From assembly GCF_000424685.1 (NCBI RefSeq), contig NZ_AUKJ01000018.1:1-64000 (forward strand): a DNA stretch of 64,000 bases, read 5' to 3'. Source of the DNA: Methylococcus capsulatus str. Texas = ATCC 19069. Its GTDB lineage: Bacteria; Pseudomonadota; Gammaproteobacteria; Methylococcales; Methylococcaceae. Positions 1-7,112 of this stretch are shown in pieces; position 1 is the first letter of the stretch; each line of letters begins with the position of its first letter. The notes beneath the pieces are model-generated. The model had not been told where the DNA came from and did no database searches. It saw only the letters and a list, made by a program, of their open reading frames with translations. The position numbers and the translations under genes are program-made.

Positions 1-2006
1 CGCGACGAGAACTCGCCAACGCCATACGCGCCTTGAGCATGGATGCCGTGCAGAAGGCCAACTCGGGCCATCCCGGGGCGCCGATGGGGATGGCGGACAT
101 TGCCGAGGTGCTGTGGAACGACTACCTGTGCCACAACCCGGCCAATCCGAAGTGGCCCAACCGCGACCGCTTCGTGCTGTCCAACGGCCACGGCTCGATG
201 CTGATCTATTCCCTGCTGCATCTGACCGGCTACGATCTGCCCATCGAGGAGCTGCAGAACTTCCGTCAGCTCCACTCCAAAACCCCCGGCCATCCCGAAT
301 ACGGCTACACCCCCGGGGTGGAGACCACCACGGGTCCGCTGGGCCAGGGCATCACCAACGCCGTCGGCATGGCCCTGGCCGAGCGCACGCTCGCCGGCCA
401 GTTCAACCGCCCCGGCCATACCATCGTCGACCATTACACCTACGTCTTCCTGGGCGATGGCTGCCTGATGGAGGGCATCTCCCACGAGGCCTGCTCGCTG
501 GCCGGCTCCATGAAGCTGGGCAAGCTGATCGCCTTCTACGACGACAACAACATCTCCATCGACGGCGAAGTGCGCGGCCATGGCGGCGTGCCCGGCTGGT
601 TCATGGACGATACCCCCCGGCGCTTCGAGGCTTACGGCTGGCACGTGATCCCCAAGGTCGACGGGCATGATCCGGACGCCGTGAAGGCGGCCATCGAGGA
701 AGCCCGCGCGGTCACCGACAAACCGTCGCTGATCTGCTGCCAGACCATCATCGGCTGGGGTTCGCCCAACAAACAGGGCAAGGAAGACTGCCACGGCGCC
801 GCCCTCGGCACCGACGAGGTCGCCTTGACCCGCGAGAACATCGGCTGGTCGCACCCGCCTTTCGAAATCCCGGCCGACATCTACGAGGCCTGGAGCGCGC
901 GCGAGACCGGCGCCAAGGCCGAAGGCGAGTGGAACGACCGCTTCGAAAACTACCGCCGCGAATTCCCCGAGCTGGCCGCCGAGTTCGAACGCCGCATGGC
1001 CGGCGAATTGCCCCGCGACTGGGCGGAGAAATCCGCCGCCTTCGTGGCCCAGGTGAACGAGAAGGCCGAGACCATCGCCAGCCGCAAGGCTTCCCAGAAC
1101 GCCCTCAACGGCTTCGGGCCCCTGCTGCCGGAGATCCTGGGCGGCTCCGCCGACCTCGCCGGCTCCAACCTGACCCTGTGGTCCGGCTGCAAGGACGTCA
1201 ACGCCCCCGGCCACGACGGCAACTACGTCTACTACGGCGTGCGTGAATTCGGCATGTCCGCCATCATGAACGGCATCGCCCTGCACGGTGGCTTCAAGCC
1301 CTACGGCGCGACCTTCCTGATGTTCTCCGAATATGCCCGCAACGCGCTGCGCATGTCGGCCCTGATGAAGATCCCGGTGATCTACGTCTACACCCACGAC
1401 TCCATCGGCCTGGGTGAGGACGGCCCCACCCACCAGCCCGTCGAGCAGACCGCCACCCTGCGCCTGATCCCCAACATGCAGGTCTGGCGGCCGTGCGACG
1501 CGGTGGAATCGGCGGTGGCCTGGAAGTGCGCGATCGAGCGCCGGGACGGTCCCTCCGCCCTGATCTTCTCGCGCCAGAACCTGCCGCACATGCCCCGCAC
1601 GCCGGAGCAGATCGCCGCGATCGCCAAGGGCGGCTATGTCCTGGTTGACTGCACCGGCACCCCCGACCTCATCCTGCTGGCCACCGGCTCGGAGGTCGAG
1701 CTGGCGGTGAAAGCGGCCGAGGCCCTGACCGCCAAGGGCAGGCAGGTGCGGGTGGTGTCGATGGCCTCCACCAACGTGTTCGATGCCCAGGAGCCGGCGT
1801 ACCGCGACAGCGTGCTGCCGCCCGCCGTGACCCGCCGCCTCGCCATCGAGGCCGGTGTCAGCGACGGCTGGTGGAAATACGTCGGCAGCCATGGCAAAGT
1901 TATCGGCCTGGACCGCTTCGGCGAATCCGCGCCGGCCGGCGTGCTGTTCAAGACCTTCGGCTTCACCGTCGACAACGTGGTCGGCCAGGCCGAGGCCTTG
2001 TTCTAA
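1..2006 (+). CDS. tkt: Transketolase (5' end cut by window)
   Basis: Thiamine-diphosphate enzyme that moves two-carbon units between sugar phosphates; here it helps regenerate the ribulose monophosphate acceptor. The frame is open from base 3 and reads [11 protein letters not shown] before the first internal start-like codon at 33, so the true start lies upstream of the window. About 668 codons are visible against a usual length near 665. Seen: [10 protein letters not shown] with the conserved substrate/TPP histidine, the TPP motif beginning GDGCLMEG and ending in NN near base 555, and the pyrimidine-domain stretch around [10 protein letters not shown] followed by [12 protein letters not shown]. 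fba follows after 19 bp, so the two are probably cotranscribed. Identity is certain; only the start is missing. Confidence 0.97.
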   Translation, partial: RRELANAIRALSMDAVQKANSGHPGAPMGMADIAEVLWNDYLCHNPANPKWPNRDRFVLSNGHGSMLIYSLLHLTGYDLPIEELQNFRQLHSKTPGHPEYGYTPGVETTTGPLGQGITNAVGMALAERTLAGQFNRPGHTIVDHYTYVFLGDGCLMEGISHEACSLAGSMKLGKLIAFYDDNNISIDGEVRGHGGVPGWFMDDTPRRFEAYGWHVIPKVDGHDPDAVKAAIEEARAVTDKPSLICCQTIIGWGSPNKQGKEDCHGAALGTDEVALTRENIGWSHPPFEIPADIYEAWSARETGAKAEGEWNDRFENYRREFPELAAEFERRMAGELPRDWAEKSAAFVAQVNEKAETIASRKASQNALNGFGPLLPEILGGSADLAGSNLTLWSGCKDVNAPGHDGNYVYYGVREFGMSAIMNGIALHGGFKPYGATFLMFSEYARNALRMSALMKIPVIYVYTHDSIGLGEDGPTHQPVEQTATLRLIPNMQVWRPCDAVESAVAWKCAIERRDGPSALIFSRQNLPHMPRTPEQIAAIAKGGYVLVDCTGTPDLILLATGSEVELAVKAAEALTAKGRQVRVVSMASTNVFDAQEPAYRDSVLPPAVTRRLAIEAGVSDGWWKYVGSHGKVIGLDRFGESAPAGVLFKTFGFTVDNVVGQAEALF

Positions 2007-2025
2007 CCTCACCCGAGACCATCCC

Positions 2026-3090
2026 ATGGCTTTGATCTCCCTGCGCCAACTGCTGGACCACGCCGCCGAGCACGGCTACGGCCTGCCGGCGTTCAACGTC
2101 AACAACATGGAGCAGATCAAGGCCATCATGGAGGCGGCTTCGGCCGTGGACGCCCCGGTGATCCTGCAGGGCTCGGCCGGCGCGAGGACCTATGCCGGCG
2201 AGCCGTTCCTGCGCCATCTGGTGCAGGCCGCCATCGAGATGTATCCGCACATCCCGGTGTGCATGCATCAGGATCACGGCGCCTCCCCGGCGGTGTGCAT
2301 CCGCTCCATCCAATCCGGCTTCAGCTCGGTGATGATGGACGGCTCCCTGCTGGAGGACATGAAAACCCCGGCCAGCTATGCGTACAATGTCGAGACCACC
2401 CGCAAGGTGGTCGAGATGGCGCATGCCTGTGGGGTATCGGTGGAAGGCGAACTCGGCTGCCTGGGCTCGCTGGAAACCGGCCGGGCAGGGAAGGAAGACG
2501 GCCATGGCGCGGAAGGGGAGCTGGACCACTCGCTGCTGCTGACCGATCCGGACGAGGCGGCGGATTTCGTCCGCCAGACCCAGGTCGATGCCCTGGCGAT
2601 CGCCATCGGCACCAGCCACGGCGCCTACAAGTTCACCCGCAAACCGACCGGGCAGGTGCTGCGGATCGACCGAGTCAAGGCGATCCACCAGCGGATCCCC
2701 ACTATCCATCTGGTGATGCACGGCTCGTCTTCGGTCCCCGAGGAGTGGGCGCAGATGATCAACGACTACGGCGGCGACATCGGCCAGACCTACGGCGTGC
2801 CGGTCGAGGAGATCGTCGAGGGCATCCGCCACGGTGTCCGCAAGGTCAACATCGATACCGACCTGCGCATCGCCTCCTACGGCGCCATGCGCAGGTTCAT
2901 GGTCGAGGACAGGAAGAACTTCGACCCGCGCAAGCTCTACAAGGCCGCGCAAACCGCCATGACCGCGATCTGCCGGGCCCGCTACGAGGCCTTCGGCGCC
3001 GCCGGCCAGGCCGCCAAGATCAAGCCCCTGCGCCTGGAGGACATGAGCTTGGCGTATGCCCAGGGCAAACTCGATCCGATCGTCCGCTAG
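2026..3090 (+). CDS. fba: Class II fructose-bisphosphate aldolase
   Basis: Zinc-dependent aldolase of 354 residues that cleaves or forms fructose 1,6-bisphosphate (and possibly sedoheptulose bisphosphate) in the rearrangement phase of the RuMP and Calvin cycles. The HQDHG motif at residues 81-85 supplies catalytic and zinc-binding residues, with a later MHGSSS phosphate-binding stretch and NIDTD near the C-terminus. The frame is open further upstream through tkt; ATG 2026 was chosen because it lies just after the tkt stop and gives [10 protein letters not shown], the usual N-terminus of the Calvin-cycle-type class II enzymes (CbbA/FbaA subgroup). It is probably one operon with tkt. Confidence 0.95.
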   Translation: MALISLRQLLDHAAEHGYGLPAFNVNNMEQIKAIMEAASAVDAPVILQGSAGARTYAGEPFLRHLVQAAIEMYPHIPVCMHQDHGASPAVCIRSIQSGFSSVMMDGSLLEDMKTPASYAYNVETTRKVVEMAHACGVSVEGELGCLGSLETGRAGKEDGHGAEGELDHSLLLTDPDEAADFVRQTQVDALAIAIGTSHGAYKFTRKPTGQVLRIDRVKAIHQRIPTIHLVMHGSSSVPEEWAQMINDYGGDIGQTYGVPVEEIVEGIRHGVRKVNIDTDLRIASYGAMRRFMVEDRKNFDPRKLYKAAQTAMTAICRARYEAFGAAGQAAKIKPLRLEDMSLAYAQGKLDPIVR

Positions 3091-3241
3091 CGCGGTGGGC
3101 CGAACGGGCGCCGGGAGGCGGACGTGAAAGCGTCCGGCAACGGAACGCAAGCGATGCAATTGGAAAAACAAGGGGGGCGATCCCGCAACCCGCCCCGCCG
3201 AGCTTTTGTACCCAACTGACCAGACTTATGGGGGAAACCAC

Positions 3242-3928
3242 GTGAAGAAACCGTTCTCGACCCACATCCTGTCCGCAGCCCTGCTGCTGGCCGCCCCGCT
3301 CGCGGGCGCCGCCGATTATCCGCCCGACTTCAAGCCGTCGGTGATCTATCGGGATCCCAGCCTGACCGGCAAGCCCGCGGCCCCCGAAGCCGCCCCGCCG
3401 GCCCAACCCCAGGCAGCGCCCGCCGCGTCTGCCCGCCCGGCACCGGCGGCCCCCGCCAAGACCGAGGCAGCCCCCGAACCCCAGGCCGCACCGTCCAGCC
3501 CCGCCAAACCCGCCCCGGACACCGGCTCGGATTATTACCTGTTCGGCGGCGTGGTCGCCGCCCTCATCGGCTTCGTGCTCTGGAGCAGCCGCCGTCCGGC
3601 CACCGCCCACCCGGCCGCAACCGCCGCAGCGGCCGCCCCCGCCGCCGCACCGGCGCCGGCAGCCACCGGCGTCGCCAAATACCTCCAGGCCCAAGGGCTC
3701 GCCACCGGCCCCGAAACCGGTGTCGCCAAATACCTCAAGGCGCTGCCGGAACCCGTCCGTACCGCCGAAACCGGCGTGGCCCGCTACCTCAAGAACCTGC
3801 CACTGCCCGAAGTGGCTGCCGCCGCCGAAACCGGTGTCGCCAGGTACATCAAGAACCTGCCCAAGCCCGCCGTCGTGGCCACGGGCGAAACCGGCGTCAC
3901 CAAGTACCTGAAAAGCCTCAACGGCTGA
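3242..3928 (+). CDS. Membrane protein with five TGVxKYL repeats
   Basis: Unrecognised protein of 228 residues. The GTG start at 3242 follows a GGGG(AA) ribosome site and gives a classic signal peptide (KK, then a hydrophobic Leu/Ala stretch ending near residue 24). A Pro/Ala-rich linker of about 70 residues follows, then a hydrophobic segment (DYYLFGGVVAALIGFVLW) ending in RR, then an Ala-rich linker. The C-terminal 88 residues are five copies of (E)TGV(A/T)(K/R)Y(L/I)K, each followed by a short Leu/Pro spacer, ending SLNG. The gene lies between fba and hps, both sugar-phosphate genes, but no enzymatic motif is visible. A scaffold or interaction role is a guess only. ORF quality, signal peptide and in-frame repeats make it a real gene. 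Confidence 0.8.
   Translation: MKKPFSTHILSAALLLAAPLAGAADYPPDFKPSVIYRDPSLTGKPAAPEAAPPAQPQAAPAASARPAPAAPAKTEAAPEPQAAPSSPAKPAPDTGSDYYLFGGVVAALIGFVLWSSRRPATAHPAATAAAAAPAAAPAPAATGVAKYLQAQGLATGPETGVAKYLKALPEPVRTAETGVARYLKNLPLPEVAAAAETGVARYIKNLPKPAVVATGETGVTKYLKSLNG
3665..3925 (+). repeat. Five in-frame coding repeats (TGVxKYLK unit)
   Basis: DNA repeats inside the preceding gene. The Thr codon of each TGV unit starts at 3665, 3716, 3770, 3830 and 3890, so the period is 51, 54, 60 and 60 bp. Copies 2 to 5 begin with a conserved gaaaccgg. The core heptapeptide is nearly invariant while the Leu/Pro-rich spacer varies, suggesting selection on the peptide unit rather than recent slippage. Confidence 0.85.
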
Positions 3929-3941
3929 CCCTGCGAAAGGG

Positions 3942-3969
3942 GAGGGGCTGCATTGACAGCGGCCCCCTC
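3942..3969 (+). terminator. GC-rich hairpin upstream of hps
   Basis: Arms GAGGGGCTGC (3942-3951) and GCGGCCCCCTC (3959-3969) can pair with one bulge and one G-T wobble across a 7-base loop. It lies 13 bases after the repeat-protein stop. There is no strong T tract after it, so termination is uncertain. The loop contains the -35 hexamer of the putative hps promoter. Confidence 0.4.
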
Positions 3970-3981
3970 ACTCTTTACAGT
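3953..3981 (+). promoter_or_regulatory. Putative sigma-70 promoter of hps-phi
   Basis: Perfect -35 TTGACA (3953-3958), 17-bp spacer, and -10 TACAGT (3976-3981; four of six to consensus). The predicted transcript start near 3988 gives a leader of about 88 bases before hps. A strong promoter fits an abundant formaldehyde-fixing enzyme. Confidence 0.6.
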
Positions 3982-4020
3982 TGGGAAATTGTGCGTTTAG
4001 CAATACCCCATAACTCCTAA

Positions 4021-4030
4021 GGCTTAAGCC
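4021..4030. promoter_or_regulatory. Palindrome GGCTTAAGCC in hps leader
   Basis: A perfect 10-bp palindrome roughly 33 bases after the predicted hps transcript start, followed by a T6 run. It could be an operator half or a chance palindrome; the stem is too short (3 bp plus loop) for a terminator. Confidence 0.3.
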
Positions 4031-4075
4031 CGACTTTTTTCTCTCTACCTTACTTTTTTGATCGGAGGAGATCTC

Positions 4076-4723
4076 ATGGCAAGACCATTGATTCAGCTCG
4101 CCCTGGACACGCTGGACATCCCGCAGACCCTGAAGCTCGCAAGCCTCACCGCGCCCTATGTCGATATCTTCGAAATCGGCACCCCCAGCATCAAGCACAA
4201 CGGCATCGCCCTGGTGAAGGAGTTCAAAAAACGCTTCCCCAACAAGCTGCTCCTGGTCGACCTCAAAACCATGGACGCCGGTGAATACGAAGCCACCCCC
4301 TTCTTCGCCGCCGGCGCCGACATCACCACCGTCCTCGGCGTCGCAGGACTGGCCACCATCAAGGGCGTCATCAACGCCGCCAACAAGCACAACGCCGAGG
4401 TCCAGGTCGACCTGATCAACGTCCCCGACAAGGCCGCCTGCGCCCGTGAGTCCGCCAAGGCCGGCGCCCAGATCGTCGGCATCCACACCGGCCTCGACGC
4501 CCAGGCCGCCGGCCAGACCCCCTTCGCCGACCTCCAGGCCATCGCCAAGCTCGGCCTCCCCGTCCGCATCTCCGTCGCCGGCGGCATCAAGGCCTCCACC
4601 GCCCAACAGGTCGTCAAAACCGGTGCCAACATCATCGTCGTCGGAGCCGCCATCTACGGCGCCGCCTCCCCCGCCGATGCCGCGCGCGAAATCTACGAAC
4701 AGGTCGTCGCCGCTTCCGCCTAA
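4076..4723 (+). CDS. hps: 3-Hexulose-6-phosphate synthase
   Basis: First enzyme of the ribulose monophosphate cycle: condenses formaldehyde with ribulose 5-phosphate to D-arabino-3-hexulose 6-phosphate in the cytoplasm. The 215-residue protein has the usual HPS length. It carries the DxKxxD active-site motif of the OMP-decarboxylase superfamily at residues 62-67 (VDLKTMD) and the glycine-rich phosphate loop VAGGI. A near-perfect Shine-Dalgarno GGAGGAG (4064-4070) sits 5 bases before the ATG. Codons end overwhelmingly in C, consistent with very high expression. phi follows 12 bp downstream, forming the classic hps-phi pair. Confidence 0.97.
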   Translation: MARPLIQLALDTLDIPQTLKLASLTAPYVDIFEIGTPSIKHNGIALVKEFKKRFPNKLLLVDLKTMDAGEYEATPFFAAGADITTVLGVAGLATIKGVINAANKHNAEVQVDLINVPDKAACARESAKAGAQIVGIHTGLDAQAAGQTPFADLQAIAKLGLPVRISVAGGIKASTAQQVVKTGANIIVVGAAIYGAASPADAAREIYEQVVAASA

Positions 4724-4735
4724 TCGGGAATTTGC

Positions 4736-5269
4736 ATGCATCAGAAACTGATCATAGACAAAATCTCCGGCATCCTCGCCGCCACCGATGCCGGCTATGA
4801 TGCAAAACTGACTGCCATGCTCGACCAGGCCTCCCGCATCTTCGTCGCGGGGGCCGGCCGGTCGGGGCTGGTCGCCAAGTTCTTCGCCATGCGCCTCATG
4901 CACGGCGGCTATGACGTCTTCGTCGTCGGCGAAATCGTCACCCCCAGCATCCGCAAGGGCGACTTGCTGATCGTGATCTCCGGCTCCGGTGAAACCGAAA
5001 CCATGCTCGCCTTCACCAAAAAAGCCAAGGAGCAGGGCGCCTCCATCGCCCTCATCTCCACCCGCGACAGCTCCTCCCTCGGCGACCTCGCCGACTCCGT
5101 CTTCCGCATCGGCTCCCCAGAGCTCTTCGGAAAAGTCGTCGGCATGCCCATGGGCACCGTCTTCGAGCTCTCCACCCTCCTCTTCCTCGAGGCCACCATC
5201 TCTCACATCATCCACGAGAAAGGCATCCCCGAAGAAGAAATGAGAACTCGTCACGCCAACCTGGAGTAA
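4736..5269 (+). CDS. phi: 6-Phospho-3-hexuloisomerase
   Basis: Second RuMP-cycle enzyme: isomerises hexulose 6-phosphate to fructose 6-phosphate. A 177-residue single SIS domain with the sugar-phosphate loop VAGAGRSG early and ISGSGET in the middle, and the C-terminal EEEMRTRHANLE helix that carries Glu and His residues typical of this family. It is only 12 bp after hps and shares its C-ending codon use. A weak GGGAA precedes the ATG, so translation may depend on coupling to hps. Length matches stand-alone PHI proteins, not the PHI half of Hps-Phi fusions. Confidence 0.95.
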   Translation: MHQKLIIDKISGILAATDAGYDAKLTAMLDQASRIFVAGAGRSGLVAKFFAMRLMHGGYDVFVVGEIVTPSIRKGDLLIVISGSGETETMLAFTKKAKEQGASIALISTRDSSSLGDLADSVFRIGSPELFGKVVGMPMGTVFELSTLLFLEATISHIIHEKGIPEEEMRTRHANLE

Positions 5270-5282
5270 TCCAGACTCCGGA

Positions 5283-5311
5283 GCGAGCGGATTCCTTTCG
5301 GGGCCGCTCGC
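5283..5311 (+). terminator. Hairpin terminator after hps-phi
   Basis: Perfect 8-bp inverted repeat GCGAGCGG (5283-5290) and CCGCTCGC (5304-5311) with a 13-base loop, starting 14 bases after the phi stop. No T tract follows, so it may act as an RNA-stabilising 3' structure instead of a classical terminator. Confidence 0.5.
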
Positions 5312-5461
5312 GTGGCATGTTGTCCGTCCCTGGCGGCTTTCGCTCGAGCTGCCGGGACGCCGGTTTCCGCCGAGGGCAGGGTCATCCCGACCTCGAAAAA
5401 CCCTTCCTTGAACGCACCATCGTCACAGGCTCCCGGCCCATGTTCGAGAGGCGATCTCGCG

Positions 5462-5467
5462 TATAAT
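5462..5467 (+). promoter_or_regulatory. Consensus -10 box upstream of prk
   Basis: TATAAT at 5462-5467, 21 bases before the prk ATG. No convincing -35 at 16-18 bp, so an activator (for example a LysR-type regulator as usual for prk genes) may be needed. The leader would be very short (about 15 bases) yet still include the GGGAGG ribosome site at 5478-5483. Confidence 0.4.
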
Positions 5468-5488
5468 TGAAACGCACGGGAGGCTAAA

Positions 5489-6367
5489 ATGTCCAAGAAA
5501 CACCCCATCATCGCCATCACCGGTTCGTCCGGCGCGGGCACGACCACCGTAAAATGCGCCTTCGAGCATATTTTCTTCAGGCTCGGACTCAAACCACTGG
5601 TCATCGAGGGCGACAGCTTTCATCGCTATGACCGTGTGGAAATGCGTGCGCAGATCGACAAGGCCAGACGTGAAGGACGTCATTTCAGCCATTTTTCGAT
5701 CGAGGCCAACATCCTGGACGAGCTCGAAAACGTTTTTCGGCACTACGGGGAAACGGGAACGGCTCGCCGCCGTTTTTATGTCCACAATGAAGCCGAGAGT
5801 CAGCGGCTGGGGGGTTACAAACCGGGAACCTTCACTCCATGGGAAGAAGTACCTGCAGGGACGGATCTGCTGTTTTACGAAGGTTTGCACGGAGGCGTGA
5901 TCACCGACCGCATCAATGTCAGAAAATACGTCGATCTTCTCGTCGGCGTGGTTCCCATCGTCAATTTGGAATGGATTCAAAAAATCCATCGCGATACCGC
6001 CGAACGCGGCTATAAGCCCGAAGACGTTACGGAAACGATACTGCGCCGCATGGATGACTACGTCAAGGTCATCACCCCCCAATTTTCACAGACCGACATC
6101 AATTTCCAGCGTGTCCCGACGGTCGATACTTCCAATCCGTTCATTGCCCGGGATATTCCCACCCCGGATGAGAGTTTCGTCATCATCCGCTTCAAAGAGC
6201 CTGGCAAATTCAACGTGGATTTCCCTTATCTCCTGGCCATGCTGCAAAACTCCTTCATGTCACGACATAATTCGATCGTGATTCCGGGAGGCAAGATGGG
6301 GCTCGCAATGGAGATCATTTTCCGGCCGATACTCGAACGCATGATGGCGGATCGTGAGAAAGGCTGA
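5489..6367 (+). CDS. prk: Phosphoribulokinase
   Basis: ATP-dependent kinase that converts ribulose 5-phosphate to ribulose 1,5-bisphosphate, the acceptor for Rubisco. The 292-residue length fits the short proteobacterial (class I, octameric) PRK form. Walker A is GSSGAGTT (residues 12-19); EGDSFHRYDR follows with the substrate-binding Asp/His/Arg, and FYEGLHGG further on. RBS GGGAGG at 5478-5483. Placement next to hps-phi links the RuMP and Calvin branches, which compete for ribulose 5-phosphate. The 3' end overlaps the convergent ampD by 53 bp. Confidence 0.95.
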   Translation: MSKKHPIIAITGSSGAGTTTVKCAFEHIFFRLGLKPLVIEGDSFHRYDRVEMRAQIDKARREGRHFSHFSIEANILDELENVFRHYGETGTARRRFYVHNEAESQRLGGYKPGTFTPWEEVPAGTDLLFYEGLHGGVITDRINVRKYVDLLVGVVPIVNLEWIQKIHRDTAERGYKPEDVTETILRRMDDYVKVITPQFSQTDINFQRVPTVDTSNPFIARDIPTPDESFVIIRFKEPGKFNVDFPYLLAMLQNSFMSRHNSIVIPGGKMGLAMEIIFRPILERMMADREKG

Positions 6368-6971
6368 CCTCCCTCACGCAGCCCGGCTCGCCATCGACGG
6401 TCTGGCGGCGCCCTCCCTGCTTCGCCAGTTCGCGATAGAAGCATCCCCAGTCGAAAGCGGGACCGGGATCCGTTTTCCGCTGCGGGGCGATTGTACTGTG
6501 TCCCACGATGCGATCCTCGGTGATCGCCGGATAACGCGCCATCAGCTCCGCCACGAGAGCGGCTAGACTCCTGTATTGTTCCCGCCGGTAGAGAAGATCG
6601 TCGGTTCCCTCGAGTTCGATTCCGATCGAAAAGTCGTTACAGGCACTCCGTCCCCGGAACTCGGACACGCCGGCATGCCACGCCCGACGATCGGGCGGCA
6701 CATAGTGTTCGACTTCACCGCCCCGCCGTATCAGTGCATGGGCCGACACCCTAAGGTGCCGAATAGACTCAAAGAACGGATGGACGGTGCCGTCGAGGGT
6801 GTTGGTGAACAAGTGCCGTATCCAGGGACCGCCGAACCGACCCGGCGGAAGACTGATGCCGTGGATCACGATCAGGGAGATCGTCTCCCCCCACGGCCTG
6901 TCGTCCTGATTGGGCGAGGACACGGTTTCCTCTCCCCAGCCCGTTCTGTCATCCTCTTTCATCGCCCGCAT
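6315..6971 (-). CDS. ampD: 1,6-Anhydro-N-acetylmuramyl-L-alanine amidase
   Basis: Cytoplasmic zinc amidase that removes the peptide from anhydro-muropeptides during cell-wall recycling. The protein has 218 residues from ATG 6971; a second ATG at 6962 is possible. The zinc ligands of the AmpD family are visible: His37 in VIHGIS, His158 in GHSTIAP and Asp168 in KTDPG, with catalytic Lys166. The C-terminal 30 residues after the amidase domain (Arg/Ser/Val-rich) look unconserved and are the part that overlaps prk on the other strand. Divergent from the DUF1631 gene across 141 bp. Confidence 0.92.
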   Translation of the reverse strand: MRAMKEDDRTGWGEETVSSPNQDDRPWGETISLIVIHGISLPPGRFGGPWIRHLFTNTLDGTVHPFFESIRHLRVSAHALIRRGGEVEHYVPPDRRAWHAGVSEFRGRSACNDFSIGIELEGTDDLLYRREQYRSLAALVAELMARYPAITEDRIVGHSTIAPQRKTDPGPAFDWGCFYRELAKQGGRRQTVDGEPGCVREVSLSHDPPSCVRVSAGK

Positions 6972-7112
6972 ACCTCGTCAGTCGTGTCGACGCTCACCCG
7001 CGCACCGAACAGTCACGCGCCGCCATCGACGGTTCCTCGCCGCGCCGCCCAGGCGGGCCGGCGGTAGGCTAAACTATGGTAGCCGAATTCCGTCTGTCAG
7101 TGAGTCCAGCCC

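Noticed and set aside
1963-3171. 402-codon minus-strand frame opposite fba
   Set aside because: His/Arg/Asp-rich antisense shadow of the aldolase gene.
3968-5254. 428-codon minus-strand frame opposite hps-phi, Gly/Asp-rich
   Set aside because: It mirrors two certain genes with strongly C-biased third positions; its composition is what antisense of such codons gives, and it has no family character.
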